DNA of 36,676 nucleotides from Gemmatimonadota bacterium (GTDB taxonomy: Bacteria; Gemmatimonadota; Gemmatimonadetes; Longimicrobiales; Gaopeijiaceae), in contig VXLT01000052.1 in assembly GCA_009841475.1 (NCBI GenBank), positions 1-36,676 on the forward strand. Direction: 5' to 3'. The notes under the pieces are model-generated. The model did no database searches and was not told the origin of the DNA. It saw nothing but the letters and a program-made list of their open reading frames with translations. The translations under genes and the position numbers were made by a program. Positions 16,846 to 26,408 of the stretch are shown one piece after another; the first letter of the stretch is position 1, and each line of letters starts with the position of its first letter.

Positions 16846-19800
16846 TCACCCCATCCCCGCGTACCGCCTCAGCACCTCAACCCCTTGGTCCCTCAGCCGG
16901 TTCAGCATCTGCTGGAGCGCCCCCGGGTTCTTGCCATCCAATTCCGCCCGGTACGCATCGTCGGACGAGACCCTCGGTACCTGCCCACCAACAATGCTCC
17001 GAAGCCCCCGATAGGGTACGCCCCTTTCACACAGCCGCTCCACCGCATCGTCGTCCGCCGGAGTGAAGAATCCCTCTTGGACAGCCAGGATGTGGGCGCT
17101 CTCGAATAGAATCCGGCGGGCCTCCTCGCGGAGGCCACGGCGCTTCGCTCTTGTCATTTCTTCCTCCACCGCGGCAATAGCCCCGTCGAGTCGCGACCGC
17201 GCGTCTGCGAGGACCTCGCGGGCCCTACCGCGATCGGTGTCGGACCACCCGGCCTCGTGTTCCTTGGCGGCTCGCTCGTACGCCGAAATGGTGGCTACCT
17301 CACCAATCTGACCCTTCTCCTTGGCCACGCAGACCGCCACTGGGGGACGACCGCTGTCGCGCAGCAGCATGGCCGCCCCCGCCTCTTCGCTGTCCACCGT
17401 CCCCGCTGACTGATCCCGTGGTCCAATGACCTCGTCCAGCAGGGCGTCGAACGTGGGGTTTCCGTAGGTCAGCAGCTCAACGCTGGTCGGATGGCTATCG
17501 AATACCCAAGGGCTGAATGTCACTGCCCGGGGTGTGTCACCGGAATGAAGCCAGTATGCGTCGGGAATGGTGGCATGCGGGAGGAAACGCTGCCGCGTCA
17601 CATCGGAGCCGAGGAACGCACGCTTGATGTCCTCCACCCTAACCGGACTCTCGGGTGCAGTCGAGATTCCGATGCTCTCGTCCACCAACGCGTCCAGGTC
17701 GATTCCGGCCTGGTCATGGGCGTCGGCCTGCTGTTCGATCTCCGACAGGGTATCGTCGAAGTCCCTCTCCCGCTCTTGGCGGCCCATCATCGCCAGCTTC
17801 GTGATTGCGCGGCCGACATTGTGGAGAATGGGCTGGAGCGTCCCGACGACATGCTCGAACCAGTCGATCCGGTCGCTCAGCCGAGCGTAGACGATCGCCT
17901 CGACAGTGTCCCGGAAGAAGTAGTTATGGACATGGACCTCGTCGTGCCGCTGCCCGATGCGGTCGATGCGGCCGATACGCTGCTCGACGCGCATCGGGTT
18001 CCAGGGCATGTCGTAATTGATCAGGACTCCGCAGGTCTGGAGGTTCAAGCCCTCGCTGGCCGATTCCGTACAGATCAAAAGCCTGATGCTGTCTCCTCTG
18101 CGGAACGCCTCCTTGATTTCCTCCTTGTCGCGGAGCACCCATCCCTCTCCGTCCCAAGACTCGCCGCCCCGTCCCGAGTAGCAGGCGACACCAGACCCGT
18201 AGACCGAACGGAGACTCTCGCGCAGGTAGTCCATCGTGTCGGTGTACTGCGTGAAGAGGATCGCGGAGTCGTGAGTGTGAAAGATGGCCGTCAGTTGAGC
18301 CTTGAGGAATTCCAGTTTCGAGTCGGTGGCCAGGGCATTCAGGTCGGAGATGAAGTCGTCCAAGTAGGCCAGTTCCGTCTCGCGGGCCTGGCGGTCCAGC
18401 GTTCCCAAGTCCTCCACGGCGTCCATCCCGAGGTCATCCTGCTCCAGGTCCTCTTCGGTCAGGCCGATGTTCGCCACGGCATCGGCGTCACCGACGAGGA
18501 AGGCCCGCCGGCGTCCGAGACTCTCGCGAGCGGCATGGAAGGAGCTCGTGAGGCGTCGGCGGTACACCGTCATGACGAATCCGAGCCCCCTTCTACGCGC
18601 TTCGTATTTCCGGTAGAAATGGGAGATATATTCTTCGATCCGGTCGTAGAGCTCCTGTTCCTCCGGCGTGAACTCGATCCACTCGTTTCTCGGTTTTCGC
18701 TTGGGCACCCGTTCGCTCAGAATGCCACGCTGCCGATAGCGGTGGAGCAGATCACGACCGTTCCGCCAAACGAAGGTTCGTATGGGCGTATGGTGGCGGA
18801 TCATGTCACTGAGCACGGCTCTCGCTTCGGCGCCCAGTGCCTCGATCGTCGCGCGGCCTTTGATCGTGTGGGGAAGGGTCTTGACGGTGTTCCAGGTGAC
18901 CGGGCCGAGCTGACTGCGTGCCCGCTCCTCGAATGCCGGATCGATCTGGCCGCCGGTCTTGAGGAAATCCTTCCACATCCCGAGGAGAAACGGCCAGTCC
19001 CGCTGCTTGTAGGGATTCCTGACCTCCTCGAAGAACTTCAGGAAGTTCTCCTCATTCGCTCCCCAGCGGCCCTCGAGGCCGAGTAGCTTGAGCAGATCCC
19101 ACACCTCGATGGGATGCACCTGCATCGGTGTGGCCGTCAGCAAGTAGAGACACCGGGTGCGATCCTTCAGCCCCGGACGCTTGCCATGGCCCCCAAGTAG
19201 TTGCAGCAGGTGGTTGGGACGCCGGGCGCGGATGCCAAACTCCTTCCGCCTCGCGTGGTGCGCCTCGTCAACGAGGACCATGTCCCACTCGGGTTCCAGG
19301 ACTTCGTCCCGGCGGTCAGTGCGCTTGGCCAGCTGGCTGGAAGCGATCAGGTGATCGGCGCAACCCCATGGTGGCCCGTTGATCTGCCGCTCCACGCCGT
19401 GCACATCGACCAGAGCGCCGCGTTCGTAGCGAGGAATGTTGAGCGCGCACTTCTCCCACAGCTCCTCTTGCCACTGCCGGACGACACTCGCCGGCGCGAG
19501 GATTAGGGACCGCTGGACGCGCTTCGTTACGATGAGCTGACGGAGGGCAAGCCCCGCCTCGATCGTCTTTCCGAGCCCCACCTCGTCGCAGAACAGGAAG
19601 CTGCGCGGGAAGCGATCGACCACCGCGTCGATCACGCGGTCCTGGTGGGGCCAAGGGCTAACCGAGCTGGTCTCGATTCCGATTCGCGCGGCTTGCGGCA
19701 TGAACGGAGCGTCGCGAAGGAAACGGAACGTGGCCAGCTCGTGGCGCGATCGCCGCCTCTCCAAGGGATCGGTGGTAGGCACCTTGCTCGGTGCATAGTC

Positions 19801-20508
19801 CAGCAACCGCTGCCGCACGGCCTCTGGAAGCGGCAGCGCAATCCAGCCTGGATCTCCCGGTTCCCAGAGTGCCTGGAAGCGACGTTCGATCGGTGTGATG
19901 TAGTGGTCGGCGGGTGGCATACTGTGGGGGCCAGTCTGCCGCGGCCAAGACGCGAACACATGGAAGGTCTCGTAGTTCGACTGCCACCCACTTCGGGATT
20001 CGTTGCTGCTGCCGCTGAACGCCAACTTGTTTCCCTCGGCGTCCACGAAGACCCCCTCCTTGGGATGATAGTACTCCTGCGAGTCCGGCCTGGGGATGGG
20101 TTGGCCGTCGGGTCCCTTGGGGAGAACGACCCGGATCTCCAGCCTGTCGTGCGCGACGAGCCATGCCAGTGTCTCCAGCCGGGCAACCATGTCGGGGCCG
20201 GCCTCACTCTCGTGCTGATCGAACCGCCGGAGCATCGCCTTCTCCACGCTGCCCCTCAGCGATTCCCCGCGGAGGATCGCCTCCACATCCTCGGATGCGA
20301 GGTCCGCACCGCAAAGGAGCTGCATGGACCCACCGTTTGCGATCAGACGCGCGATCCCGGCCGCAGCAATGGCGAGCGCCGAGCTGGAGAAGTAGCCGGT
20401 GGACCGGCGGTAGAGCACGCTGCGTTCGAGCGCCGGCAGGTAGAAGTCGTGGAGGCGGTCGTCGCGCGGGCCGTAGGTGAACCGGAAGGGGTGGGACGGG
20501 AGGGTCAC
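16846..20508 (-). CDS. SNF2/superfamily II helicase with N-terminal phospholipase-D-like domain
   Basis: 1220 aa. N-terminus FYLPALERSVLYRRSTGYFSSSALAIAAAGIARLIANGGSMQLLCGADL...; Walker A FCDEVGLGKTIEAGLAL; DEAH in VLVDEAHHARRKE; LLTATPMQ; C-terminal LICTESASEGLNLQTCGVLINYDMPWNPMRVEQRIGRIDRIGQ. Confidence 0.92.
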   Translation of the reverse strand: MTLPSHPFRFTYGPRDDRLHDFYLPALERSVLYRRSTGYFSSSALAIAAAGIARLIANGGSMQLLCGADLASEDVEAILRGESLRGSVEKAMLRRFDQHESEAGPDMVARLETLAWLVAHDRLEIRVVLPKGPDGQPIPRPDSQEYYHPKEGVFVDAEGNKLAFSGSSNESRSGWQSNYETFHVFASWPRQTGPHSMPPADHYITPIERRFQALWEPGDPGWIALPLPEAVRQRLLDYAPSKVPTTDPLERRRSRHELATFRFLRDAPFMPQAARIGIETSSVSPWPHQDRVIDAVVDRFPRSFLFCDEVGLGKTIEAGLALRQLIVTKRVQRSLILAPASVVRQWQEELWEKCALNIPRYERGALVDVHGVERQINGPPWGCADHLIASSQLAKRTDRRDEVLEPEWDMVLVDEAHHARRKEFGIRARRPNHLLQLLGGHGKRPGLKDRTRCLYLLTATPMQVHPIEVWDLLKLLGLEGRWGANEENFLKFFEEVRNPYKQRDWPFLLGMWKDFLKTGGQIDPAFEERARSQLGPVTWNTVKTLPHTIKGRATIEALGAEARAVLSDMIRHHTPIRTFVWRNGRDLLHRYRQRGILSERVPKRKPRNEWIEFTPEEQELYDRIEEYISHFYRKYEARRRGLGFVMTVYRRRLTSSFHAARESLGRRRAFLVGDADAVANIGLTEEDLEQDDLGMDAVEDLGTLDRQARETELAYLDDFISDLNALATDSKLEFLKAQLTAIFHTHDSAILFTQYTDTMDYLRESLRSVYGSGVACYSGRGGESWDGEGWVLRDKEEIKEAFRRGDSIRLLICTESASEGLNLQTCGVLINYDMPWNPMRVEQRIGRIDRIGQRHDEVHVHNYFFRDTVEAIVYARLSDRIDWFEHVVGTLQPILHNVGRAITKLAMMGRQERERDFDDTLSEIEQQADAHDQAGIDLDALVDESIGISTAPESPVRVEDIKRAFLGSDVTRQRFLPHATIPDAYWLHSGDTPRAVTFSPWVFDSHPTSVELLTYGNPTFDALLDEVIGPRDQSAGTVDSEEAGAAMLLRDSGRPPVAVCVAKEKGQIGEVATISAYERAAKEHEAGWSDTDRGRAREVLADARSRLDGAIAAVEEEMTRAKRRGLREEARRILFESAHILAVQEGFFTPADDDAVERLCERGVPYRGLRSIVGGQVPRVSSDDAYRAELDGKNPGALQQMLNRLRDQGVEVLRRYAGMG

Positions 20509-20511
20509 GCG

Positions 20512-21354
20512 CTACGCATGGGGTGTCTGACGAGAGAAGACATATGACGCGACTTGACCTTCGTACACCTGGGCCGGGTTCAGAACCGCGTACTTCATCC
20601 AAAGACGCCACACGGCCTGCCATCTCTCGCCAGCGGGATCCGCTTCCTGTACCGGCAGCCCGAAACTCTTCGCGTCGGCCGCGGAAATGACGGCACCGTG
20701 ACTCTTCGGGCCCCCTATCAGAGGATCCTTCAGGGCCTCGGTGAGCGTCGCGACATCGGCCGGGGTGCGCTCAGCGACACACGCCAGCGCTTCCTTGACG
20801 AGATCATCCGTGCGGCCGAGTTGGTCGCGCGCCTGCTGCACCATCAGGGCGGTCACCGGTTCCAGCAAGGAGGCGTGAAGCGGATAGGTGCCGGGATGGT
20901 GCTGGATTCGCTGTTCCGCCGACTCGACCGCCGCGATTATGGCCCTGGCCGAGACGAGAGACCCGTCCGGCTGCTGGAACTGCGGGTCCACTGGCCCGAG
21001 GTCGCTGGTCGGGCCCATGTAGATGTGGTGAGCTCCCACGACGAATAGAGTGCCAGCGCTCTTCGCCTGGTCCGGCACGATCACAGTCAGTTCACGGCAT
21101 CGGGACTGCGCCTGACGGATCAGCCGGAGAGCGGTCTCACCGTCTCCCCCCTGCGTCGCCAGCATGACGTGAAGGTCTTTCTGCGGGTCGGCATCGAACA
21201 AGGTCTCTTCGAACAGCTGAATGCTGTGGGGGAAAAGGCCGTCCTGCATGACGACGAGCCGACAGTTGTAGTCCTCCTGATACTGGCGGATCAGACCCTG
21301 GCGCTCATACCGGGCTGCGTGGCCCGCCTCGTAGAGCGGCGTGCGGACGGTCAC
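20512..21354 (-). CDS. SDH_sah-type (ClpP/SppA fold) serine protease
   Basis: HVMLATQGGDGETALRLIRQAQ, VIVPDQAKSAGTLFVVGAHHIYMGPTSDLGPVDPQFQ match serine dehydrogenase proteinase-like signatures. GTG start at 21354 overlaps the upstream stop. Confidence 0.8.
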   Translation of the reverse strand: MTVRTPLYEAGHAARYERQGLIRQYQEDYNCRLVVMQDGLFPHSIQLFEETLFDADPQKDLHVMLATQGGDGETALRLIRQAQSRCRELTVIVPDQAKSAGTLFVVGAHHIYMGPTSDLGPVDPQFQQPDGSLVSARAIIAAVESAEQRIQHHPGTYPLHASLLEPVTALMVQQARDQLGRTDDLVKEALACVAERTPADVATLTEALKDPLIGGPKSHGAVISAADAKSFGLPVQEADPAGERWQAVWRLWMKYAVLNPAQVYEGQVASYVFSRQTPHA

Positions 21355-21569
21355 GGTTCGGGGAAACGCGACTGCCTCAAGATCGGGAGACCGCGTTTGT
21401 CGAAGGTCGCTGGCCGGTCGCCGCGGGCTTTTCGGGCCTGTACGCGGGCCTGCTTGGCGATCTCGATGCGCTCCCGCCAATCGGGATCGAACCCGGACGG
21501 GGGCGCTAGAGCCGGGGAGTGGTCAGAGCTCGCGGAAGCGGTTTCTTTCTTTGGCCGGGAATCGGTCAT
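21351..21569 (-). CDS. Small hypothetical protein (72 aa) coupled to the SDH protease
   Basis: MTDSRPKKETASASSDHSPALAPPSGFDPDWRERIEIAKQARVQARKARGDRPATFDKRGLPILRQSRFPEP; 4-nt overlaps at both ends. Confidence 0.6.
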   Translation of the reverse strand: MTDSRPKKETASASSDHSPALAPPSGFDPDWRERIEIAKQARVQARKARGDRPATFDKRGLPILRQSRFPEP

Positions 21570-21808
21570 TGATGGGCCTCCTTGGCAGCAAGCAAGATCA
21601 ATACGCGCGCGAGATTGTCGAGCGCCAGTACCGCATCAAGGTCGTTGGAGTTCCTTTCCAGTGCTTCGTGGATGATCCCGGAGTCCGTCAGGATGGTCCG
21701 ATTGGGAGTCTTGTGACGGCGCGTCCCACGCACGGGGCGCCAAGACGAAGTATAGCGGTTCCGATGGGCGGGTCCATGTTCTCGCGGGACTCTGGCCGGC
21801 CGGTTCAT
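21566..21808 (-). CDS. Small hypothetical protein (80 aa)
   Basis: ATG at 21808 overlaps upstream TGA (ATGA 21805-21808); stop overlaps downstream ATG (21566-21569). C-terminus DSGIIHEALERNSNDLDAVLALDNLARVLILLAAKEAHQ. Confidence 0.5.
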   Translation of the reverse strand: MNRPARVPREHGPAHRNRYTSSWRPVRGTRRHKTPNRTILTDSGIIHEALERNSNDLDAVLALDNLARVLILLAAKEAHQ

Positions 21809-22209
21809 CGCTCCACCCCAAACAGCAGATGCACCGCGAATGCCCGCTTGGCCCGAGCATCTGCATCCTCGAAGGCTTGAATCGCCTGCCGAGCCGTGGC
21901 GATCCGGTCCTGAACCTCCGACTTGAACCATTCGCCGTGCGGATCACGGTCTGCAGCGTGGCGGCGGTCCTGTGATTCCACGAATAACCGCGCGATTCCG
22001 CGAATGTTCTCTGGAAACGACGCGATCGCCGGGCGGGTGCACGCCTGCCGTGCGCTGTGGGGGTCCAGCGCCAAGTACACCCGGCGCCACTCGGTCTCTG
22101 TCGTTTCGGTGACCTTGCGACCCACCAAGGCGTCCGCACAGGATTTCGCCAGACAGTGGAAGAGCGCTTGGTACACGGTGCTCGTCGCACGGCGCAGGTC
22201 GGTCTCCAA
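21805..22209 (-). CDS. HEPN/UPF0332-like small protein (start uncertain, coding likely extends upstream to about 22257)
   Basis: TDLRRATSTVYQALFHCLAKSCADALVG...FVESQDRRHAADRDPHGEWFKSEVQDRIATARQAIQAFEDADARAKRAFAVHLLFGV; upstream in-frame sequence reads SDLIRSAERQLPRGRGRPLE. Confidence 0.5.
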   Translation of the reverse strand: METDLRRATSTVYQALFHCLAKSCADALVGRKVTETTETEWRRVYLALDPHSARQACTRPAIASFPENIRGIARLFVESQDRRHAADRDPHGEWFKSEVQDRIATARQAIQAFEDADARAKRAFAVHLLFGVER

Positions 22210-22258
22210 GGGCCTTCCGCGACCGCGTGGCAGCTGCCTTTCGGCAGACCGAATGAGG

Positions 22259-22570
22259 TCAGAAGCCTTCAGGTTTCCAGTCCCCCGCGTCGTCCTTGGC
22301 GATGAAGCGCGTGACCGGGATGGCGGTCACACCCATTTCCCCAAACATCTTCGCCACCCGATCCAGGAAAGCCGGTCGCCCGGGCGTCTGCAGCTCTGAC
22401 GCCTCTCCCTCGTAGACCGCATAGACATCCAGCACGACATCCCCGTACGCCGATTGTCGCGGTCGCACCCAGACACCGCTGAAAGCCACGCTGGGAAACG
22501 TCTCTGCGATGATTCGCTGGATTGCCGTTCTGACGTCGGTCAGGATCTCATCTCCGACGGATGCGTTCAT
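22259..22570 (-). CDS. Hypothetical small protein (103 aa)
   Basis: MNASVGDEILTDVRTAIQRIIAETFPSVAFSGVWVRPRQSAYGDVVLDVYAVYEGEASELQTPGRPAFLDRVAKMFGEMGVTAIPVTRFIAKDDAGDWKPEGF; operon position. Confidence 0.65.
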   Translation of the reverse strand: MNASVGDEILTDVRTAIQRIIAETFPSVAFSGVWVRPRQSAYGDVVLDVYAVYEGEASELQTPGRPAFLDRVAKMFGEMGVTAIPVTRFIAKDDAGDWKPEGF

Positions 22571-22658
22571 TGGAGGGTCTTTCGCTGCTCCCGTGGTTGG
22601 CCGGGCCGCGTGCCAAGTGGCTCCCAACCTGCCGGCCGTCCGGCGCGCCCGTCAACAC

Positions 22659-25541
22659 TCACAGCCGAAGATTGGCCTGCTCTACCTTCGGAGCCGGGTC
22701 GGGGGGTGCCTCGATGTCCTCGAAGAATGCCAGTCGCAAACCATCGAGGGCGCGTGCCTCGGGACGGACGAGCTTCCCGTTCTTTCTCACTCTGGGGACC
22801 GCGTTGACCAGAGCCTGAATGAGGGATCGGAAGGTGGCGTCGCGACGCAATGCAGCCCTCTTCAGGAATGCCTCGGTGGCCGCGGGACCTTCGTCCTCGT
22901 AGAGCAGCATGGCGGTGTGCGCGGCGTTTATCCACACCTCGAAACCCTCGGCATCCGGGTCCACCCGTCCGCGGCTGCGACGGTGGGACGCTGGCAGCAA
23001 CTCAACGCTGGCCCCCTTCTTCTTGAGAATCCGGTGCCCTGTGATGATGTCGCGCTCCAGATCGAGGCCCAACGCCAGGGCCAGCTTGCGAGCCTCGTCG
23101 GCCGGGAACTCCGCAGCCCTGAAGGCATCCCACGCCATTAGGTACCAGTCCGTGACCGGGTCGAACCGGGTGTCGCGTCCCAATAGGCCGCGCTTCCGCA
23201 ACTCCACCACCTCAGTGCGGGCCAGGTCCAGGGCGACATCCGGACGGAGCGGCTTCGGCTCGCCGGTCTCCTTGTCGAAGTCGGCGGAAAGCACCGGCCA
23301 GCTCTCCGAGAGAATGGCCAACGTGGGCCCGAACGTGGCGATGTAGAGGTCCACCCCGGAGATCCCCTGCTCCTGAAGCTCTTCAGCGGTATCGCGGGCC
23401 GTCCGGCGCACCCGTCCGCGAATGTCCTCCCACCACGCGGGTTCCGCCCCGCCCGGCCGCTTGCGGCAGGTCAGCAGGATGGTGCTCTTGGCGGCGTTCT
23501 TCTTCGCCTGGTGGAGCGAATGCTCGCTCTCGGTGTGAACGGGCCACGAGGAATGGATCGCGAACCCGGCTTCCAGCAGCGACATCGCGAGCGTGTCCCA
23601 CGCCTCTACCCTCTTGTGCGTGAACATGACGGTGAGCACTCCGTCGTCCGCCAGGACCCGGTGGGCCTCCCGGAACGCCGCAGCCATCTTGCGCTCGTAG
23701 TCGGCGCAAGCGAGTTGCTTCTTCTTGCGTCCCAAGCGGGCGAAGCGGGCCGGATTGGCGACGGCCTCGTCGTCCTTGTTCGCGAGCTCGTCCCCGAAGA
23801 GATCGGGGTGGACCGATCCCACGGTCCGCTTGAGCCACACGTAGAAGAAGTCCGACAGCTCCCCGTACATGACGTTGTCGTAATAGGGGGGGTCAGTGAG
23901 GACGACATCCACGCTACCGTCAGGGATGTGGGAGAGATCGGCAGCGGAAGCACGGGTCACCTGCACCGGAACGGGAGTCTCGGCGCGCTCGAAGACCCGG
24001 TGCGCCGGCTCGGCCAGTTTCGCTATTCCCTCGTAGGCGTCGCAAACCTGATCGAGGGCCCAAGGGAAGAGGTTCCGTGAGGCGTCGAACTCGCCGTAGG
24101 TCCACTTGAAGGCGAAGTCGTGGCGGTCGAAGACGCCGCGCATGACTTGGCGACCCGAGTGCCAGCTTGCCAGGTAGGAGTTGTAGTTGACCGCCTTGCT
24201 GAGCACCATTCCCAGGTACGTGACGACCGCCTTGGCCCTGTACCGGGGCAATTCCTTTTCGATTTCGGGGACCAATTCCTGGAGTGCTTCGACGTAGCTG
24301 CACAGCGAGAGGAGCTGGCGGGGCGCGAACATGTCGGCCCAAGTGGGCATGCCGTAGCGGAGGGGCCGCATGTCTGACGATACCTCCGGATACGCCTCTG
24401 TCGGGACGTACCCCTGCGCCTCCCAGCGAGGAAGCTCTGCGGCCAGCTTTTCTTCGGCCGCCTCAACCGCCCTCTGGTCGGCTTCGATTGGTGGCCGGTA
24501 ATCGAAACCACCGCGGGCACGCTTGACCGCCACGCAATACAGCTGGGAGCCCATGCGGCCTTCTTGAGCTTCCGTCTTGATGTACTTGCTCCCGACGGAT
24601 TGATCGTTGGCCCAAGGGGACCGGGCTGCGCCCCGCGCCAGAGTGCCCTCTCCGGGGTCGAAGCCGTCGGCGGCGGTCCCGTCGATCTCCGCGATCTCGA
24701 AACGGGCCGTTTCGGAGTCCGGGTCGAACACGGGTCGCACGGCGATTCCGGTGGACCCGGAGCGGGACAGCCACCAGTTGGGGGCGAGGGGGATGGGCTT
24801 GCCGGTGTAGGGGCAGCGGACGGTGCGGGCCCAGAGGTAGGCTACCCCGACGGCCTTGGCCTCGTCCTCGAGATGAGAGAAGTGAGGTCGCAGCCGCTCC
24901 TGGACACTCTGGCACAACACGCGGCCGTGTTTCTGGAGATCGTTCGTCAGCGCCGGGCCGAAGGCAAACGGGTAGTCCAGCGTGCCTCTCAGGATCGTGC
25001 AAGCGACCGGATTCAGCTCCGTCGCATGGGTATCGAATCCGTACCTGAGCGCTTCGAAAGGAATCGAACCGCCACCGGAGAACGGATCAAGAACCGTCCT
25101 ATTCCTGTGTCCGTTCGATTGCTCCAGCAGGTCTTCGAAGTCCTTCAACATCTCTGGCGGGGCGGCGACTGTAAACGCACGGTCGTGAGTGTACGGATTC
25201 GGGATACGATGTCCGGCCTCACCGGCCAGCTGCAGCTTGGCGCGAGCGGTTACAGGGTCGCCGTGAATCCCGCTGAGCCTCACAAACCAATCACGGTACT
25301 CGACCTCAGAGAGGAAACATCCTCTCTCGCGGCCGAAGCGGGCCACATCCTTGTTCCACCGGGGCACTACGCTGGCCAAGAGAGCGGCCCGGCTTGCCGC
25401 AAGGGGCCGCCGCGCCCACCACACATGGAGGAAGTAAAGTGGGGGCAGGGCGCTGGAGGCACCACGCTCTCGCATGGACTCGCAACCGACCGTCTCAATT
25501 GGAAACCAGTCCTCGATCAGGGTGCGGCGGCGTTCGTTCAC
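22659..25541 (-). CDS. DUF1156-containing adenine-specific DNA methylase
   Basis: N-terminus LIEDWFPIETVGCESMRERGASSALPPLYFLHVWWARRPLAASRAALL (DUF1156) and methylase motif DVVLTDPPYYDNVMYGELSDFFYVWLKR. Confidence 0.93.
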   Translation of the reverse strand: MNERRRTLIEDWFPIETVGCESMRERGASSALPPLYFLHVWWARRPLAASRAALLASVVPRWNKDVARFGRERGCFLSEVEYRDWFVRLSGIHGDPVTARAKLQLAGEAGHRIPNPYTHDRAFTVAAPPEMLKDFEDLLEQSNGHRNRTVLDPFSGGGSIPFEALRYGFDTHATELNPVACTILRGTLDYPFAFGPALTNDLQKHGRVLCQSVQERLRPHFSHLEDEAKAVGVAYLWARTVRCPYTGKPIPLAPNWWLSRSGSTGIAVRPVFDPDSETARFEIAEIDGTAADGFDPGEGTLARGAARSPWANDQSVGSKYIKTEAQEGRMGSQLYCVAVKRARGGFDYRPPIEADQRAVEAAEEKLAAELPRWEAQGYVPTEAYPEVSSDMRPLRYGMPTWADMFAPRQLLSLCSYVEALQELVPEIEKELPRYRAKAVVTYLGMVLSKAVNYNSYLASWHSGRQVMRGVFDRHDFAFKWTYGEFDASRNLFPWALDQVCDAYEGIAKLAEPAHRVFERAETPVPVQVTRASAADLSHIPDGSVDVVLTDPPYYDNVMYGELSDFFYVWLKRTVGSVHPDLFGDELANKDDEAVANPARFARLGRKKKQLACADYERKMAAAFREAHRVLADDGVLTVMFTHKRVEAWDTLAMSLLEAGFAIHSSWPVHTESEHSLHQAKKNAAKSTILLTCRKRPGGAEPAWWEDIRGRVRRTARDTAEELQEQGISGVDLYIATFGPTLAILSESWPVLSADFDKETGEPKPLRPDVALDLARTEVVELRKRGLLGRDTRFDPVTDWYLMAWDAFRAAEFPADEARKLALALGLDLERDIITGHRILKKKGASVELLPASHRRSRGRVDPDAEGFEVWINAAHTAMLLYEDEGPAATEAFLKRAALRRDATFRSLIQALVNAVPRVRKNGKLVRPEARALDGLRLAFFEDIEAPPDPAPKVEQANLRL

Positions 25542-26404
25542 TCAGCCTCCGTTCGGTGGCCGCCAGTTGCGTCCGGCGCCTGCGTCGCGAACAGGTTCGT
25601 CTGCCGCTCGTGCGGAACAGGCAGGACCCCGACGATCGTCCACGGATTCGGCGCGCGTTTGTGCCACGCGAGCGTGGTGCCGAGGAAGAGGTGCAGGTCG
25701 GACTCGCGGAACTGGTCGAAGTACTTCTGCCTCACCTTCGCGAGGGCCTCAGCCTCGTCGCCGTTAGTCAGCCGCACGCAGTTTCGATACAGTGCTCCGA
25801 GCTGCCACTCCAAGACCCGCATGCGGCTCCGCTTCCCGTCGGCGTCCTCGATACGATAGTGGAAGTTGTAGGGGACCTTGTCGACGACCTGAAAAGTCCG
25901 ATGCCACGACTCCTCGTCAAAGAGGTCCCGCTGGCTCACGATGGCCCGCGCTGCCTCCAGTCTCGCCGGGTCCCACTCGCGATCCGCCATCTCCCAACCG
26001 AAGTCGATCACGCGCGCAGGCTTGAAGATCGCGAGGGACACGCCATCGTCCTGCGCGGCGCGTATCAGCTCGTCGAGTCTGCGGTAGACCCGTGCTCGCC
26101 GGAGGAGAAGCTCCCGTCGCTCTCGCCAATCGTCGGAGGTGCCGACATGACTGATCCACTCGATCTCGCCGGTTGGCCGGTGCGACTCGGGACGGGGGTC
26201 CGCCGAATGCTTGATCAGGGGGCATTCGATCCAATCGTAGAGCTTGTACTGCTCTCCTTCGCCCAGCCGCCGAAACGGCACGGGATAGAGACGCACCCAG
26301 GTTCCGTCCTCGCGGATTCCCGCGGTACAGACGGTCTCGCCGTACTTCGAAGAAAGCTCCGGATAAGTCTTGACCGTGACGAGTATGCGCTCCCTGTCAG
26401 TCAT
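25538..26404 (-). CDS. Dual OB-like domain protein
   Basis: MTDRERILVTVKTYPELSSKYGETVCTAGIREDGTWVRLYPVPFRRL...KLYDWIECPLIKHSADPRPESHRP; stop overlaps DUF1156 GTG start (GTGA 25538-25541). Confidence 0.65.
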   Translation of the reverse strand: MTDRERILVTVKTYPELSSKYGETVCTAGIREDGTWVRLYPVPFRRLGEGEQYKLYDWIECPLIKHSADPRPESHRPTGEIEWISHVGTSDDWRERRELLLRRARVYRRLDELIRAAQDDGVSLAIFKPARVIDFGWEMADREWDPARLEAARAIVSQRDLFDEESWHRTFQVVDKVPYNFHYRIEDADGKRSRMRVLEWQLGALYRNCVRLTNGDEAEALAKVRQKYFDQFRESDLHLFLGTTLAWHKRAPNPWTIVGVLPVPHERQTNLFATQAPDATGGHRTEAE

Positions 26405-26408
26405 GGCG

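Noticed and set aside
17491-19086. 531-aa plus-strand ORF
   Set aside because: Fully antisense to the helicase gene whose motifs are clear; high-GC shadow ORF.
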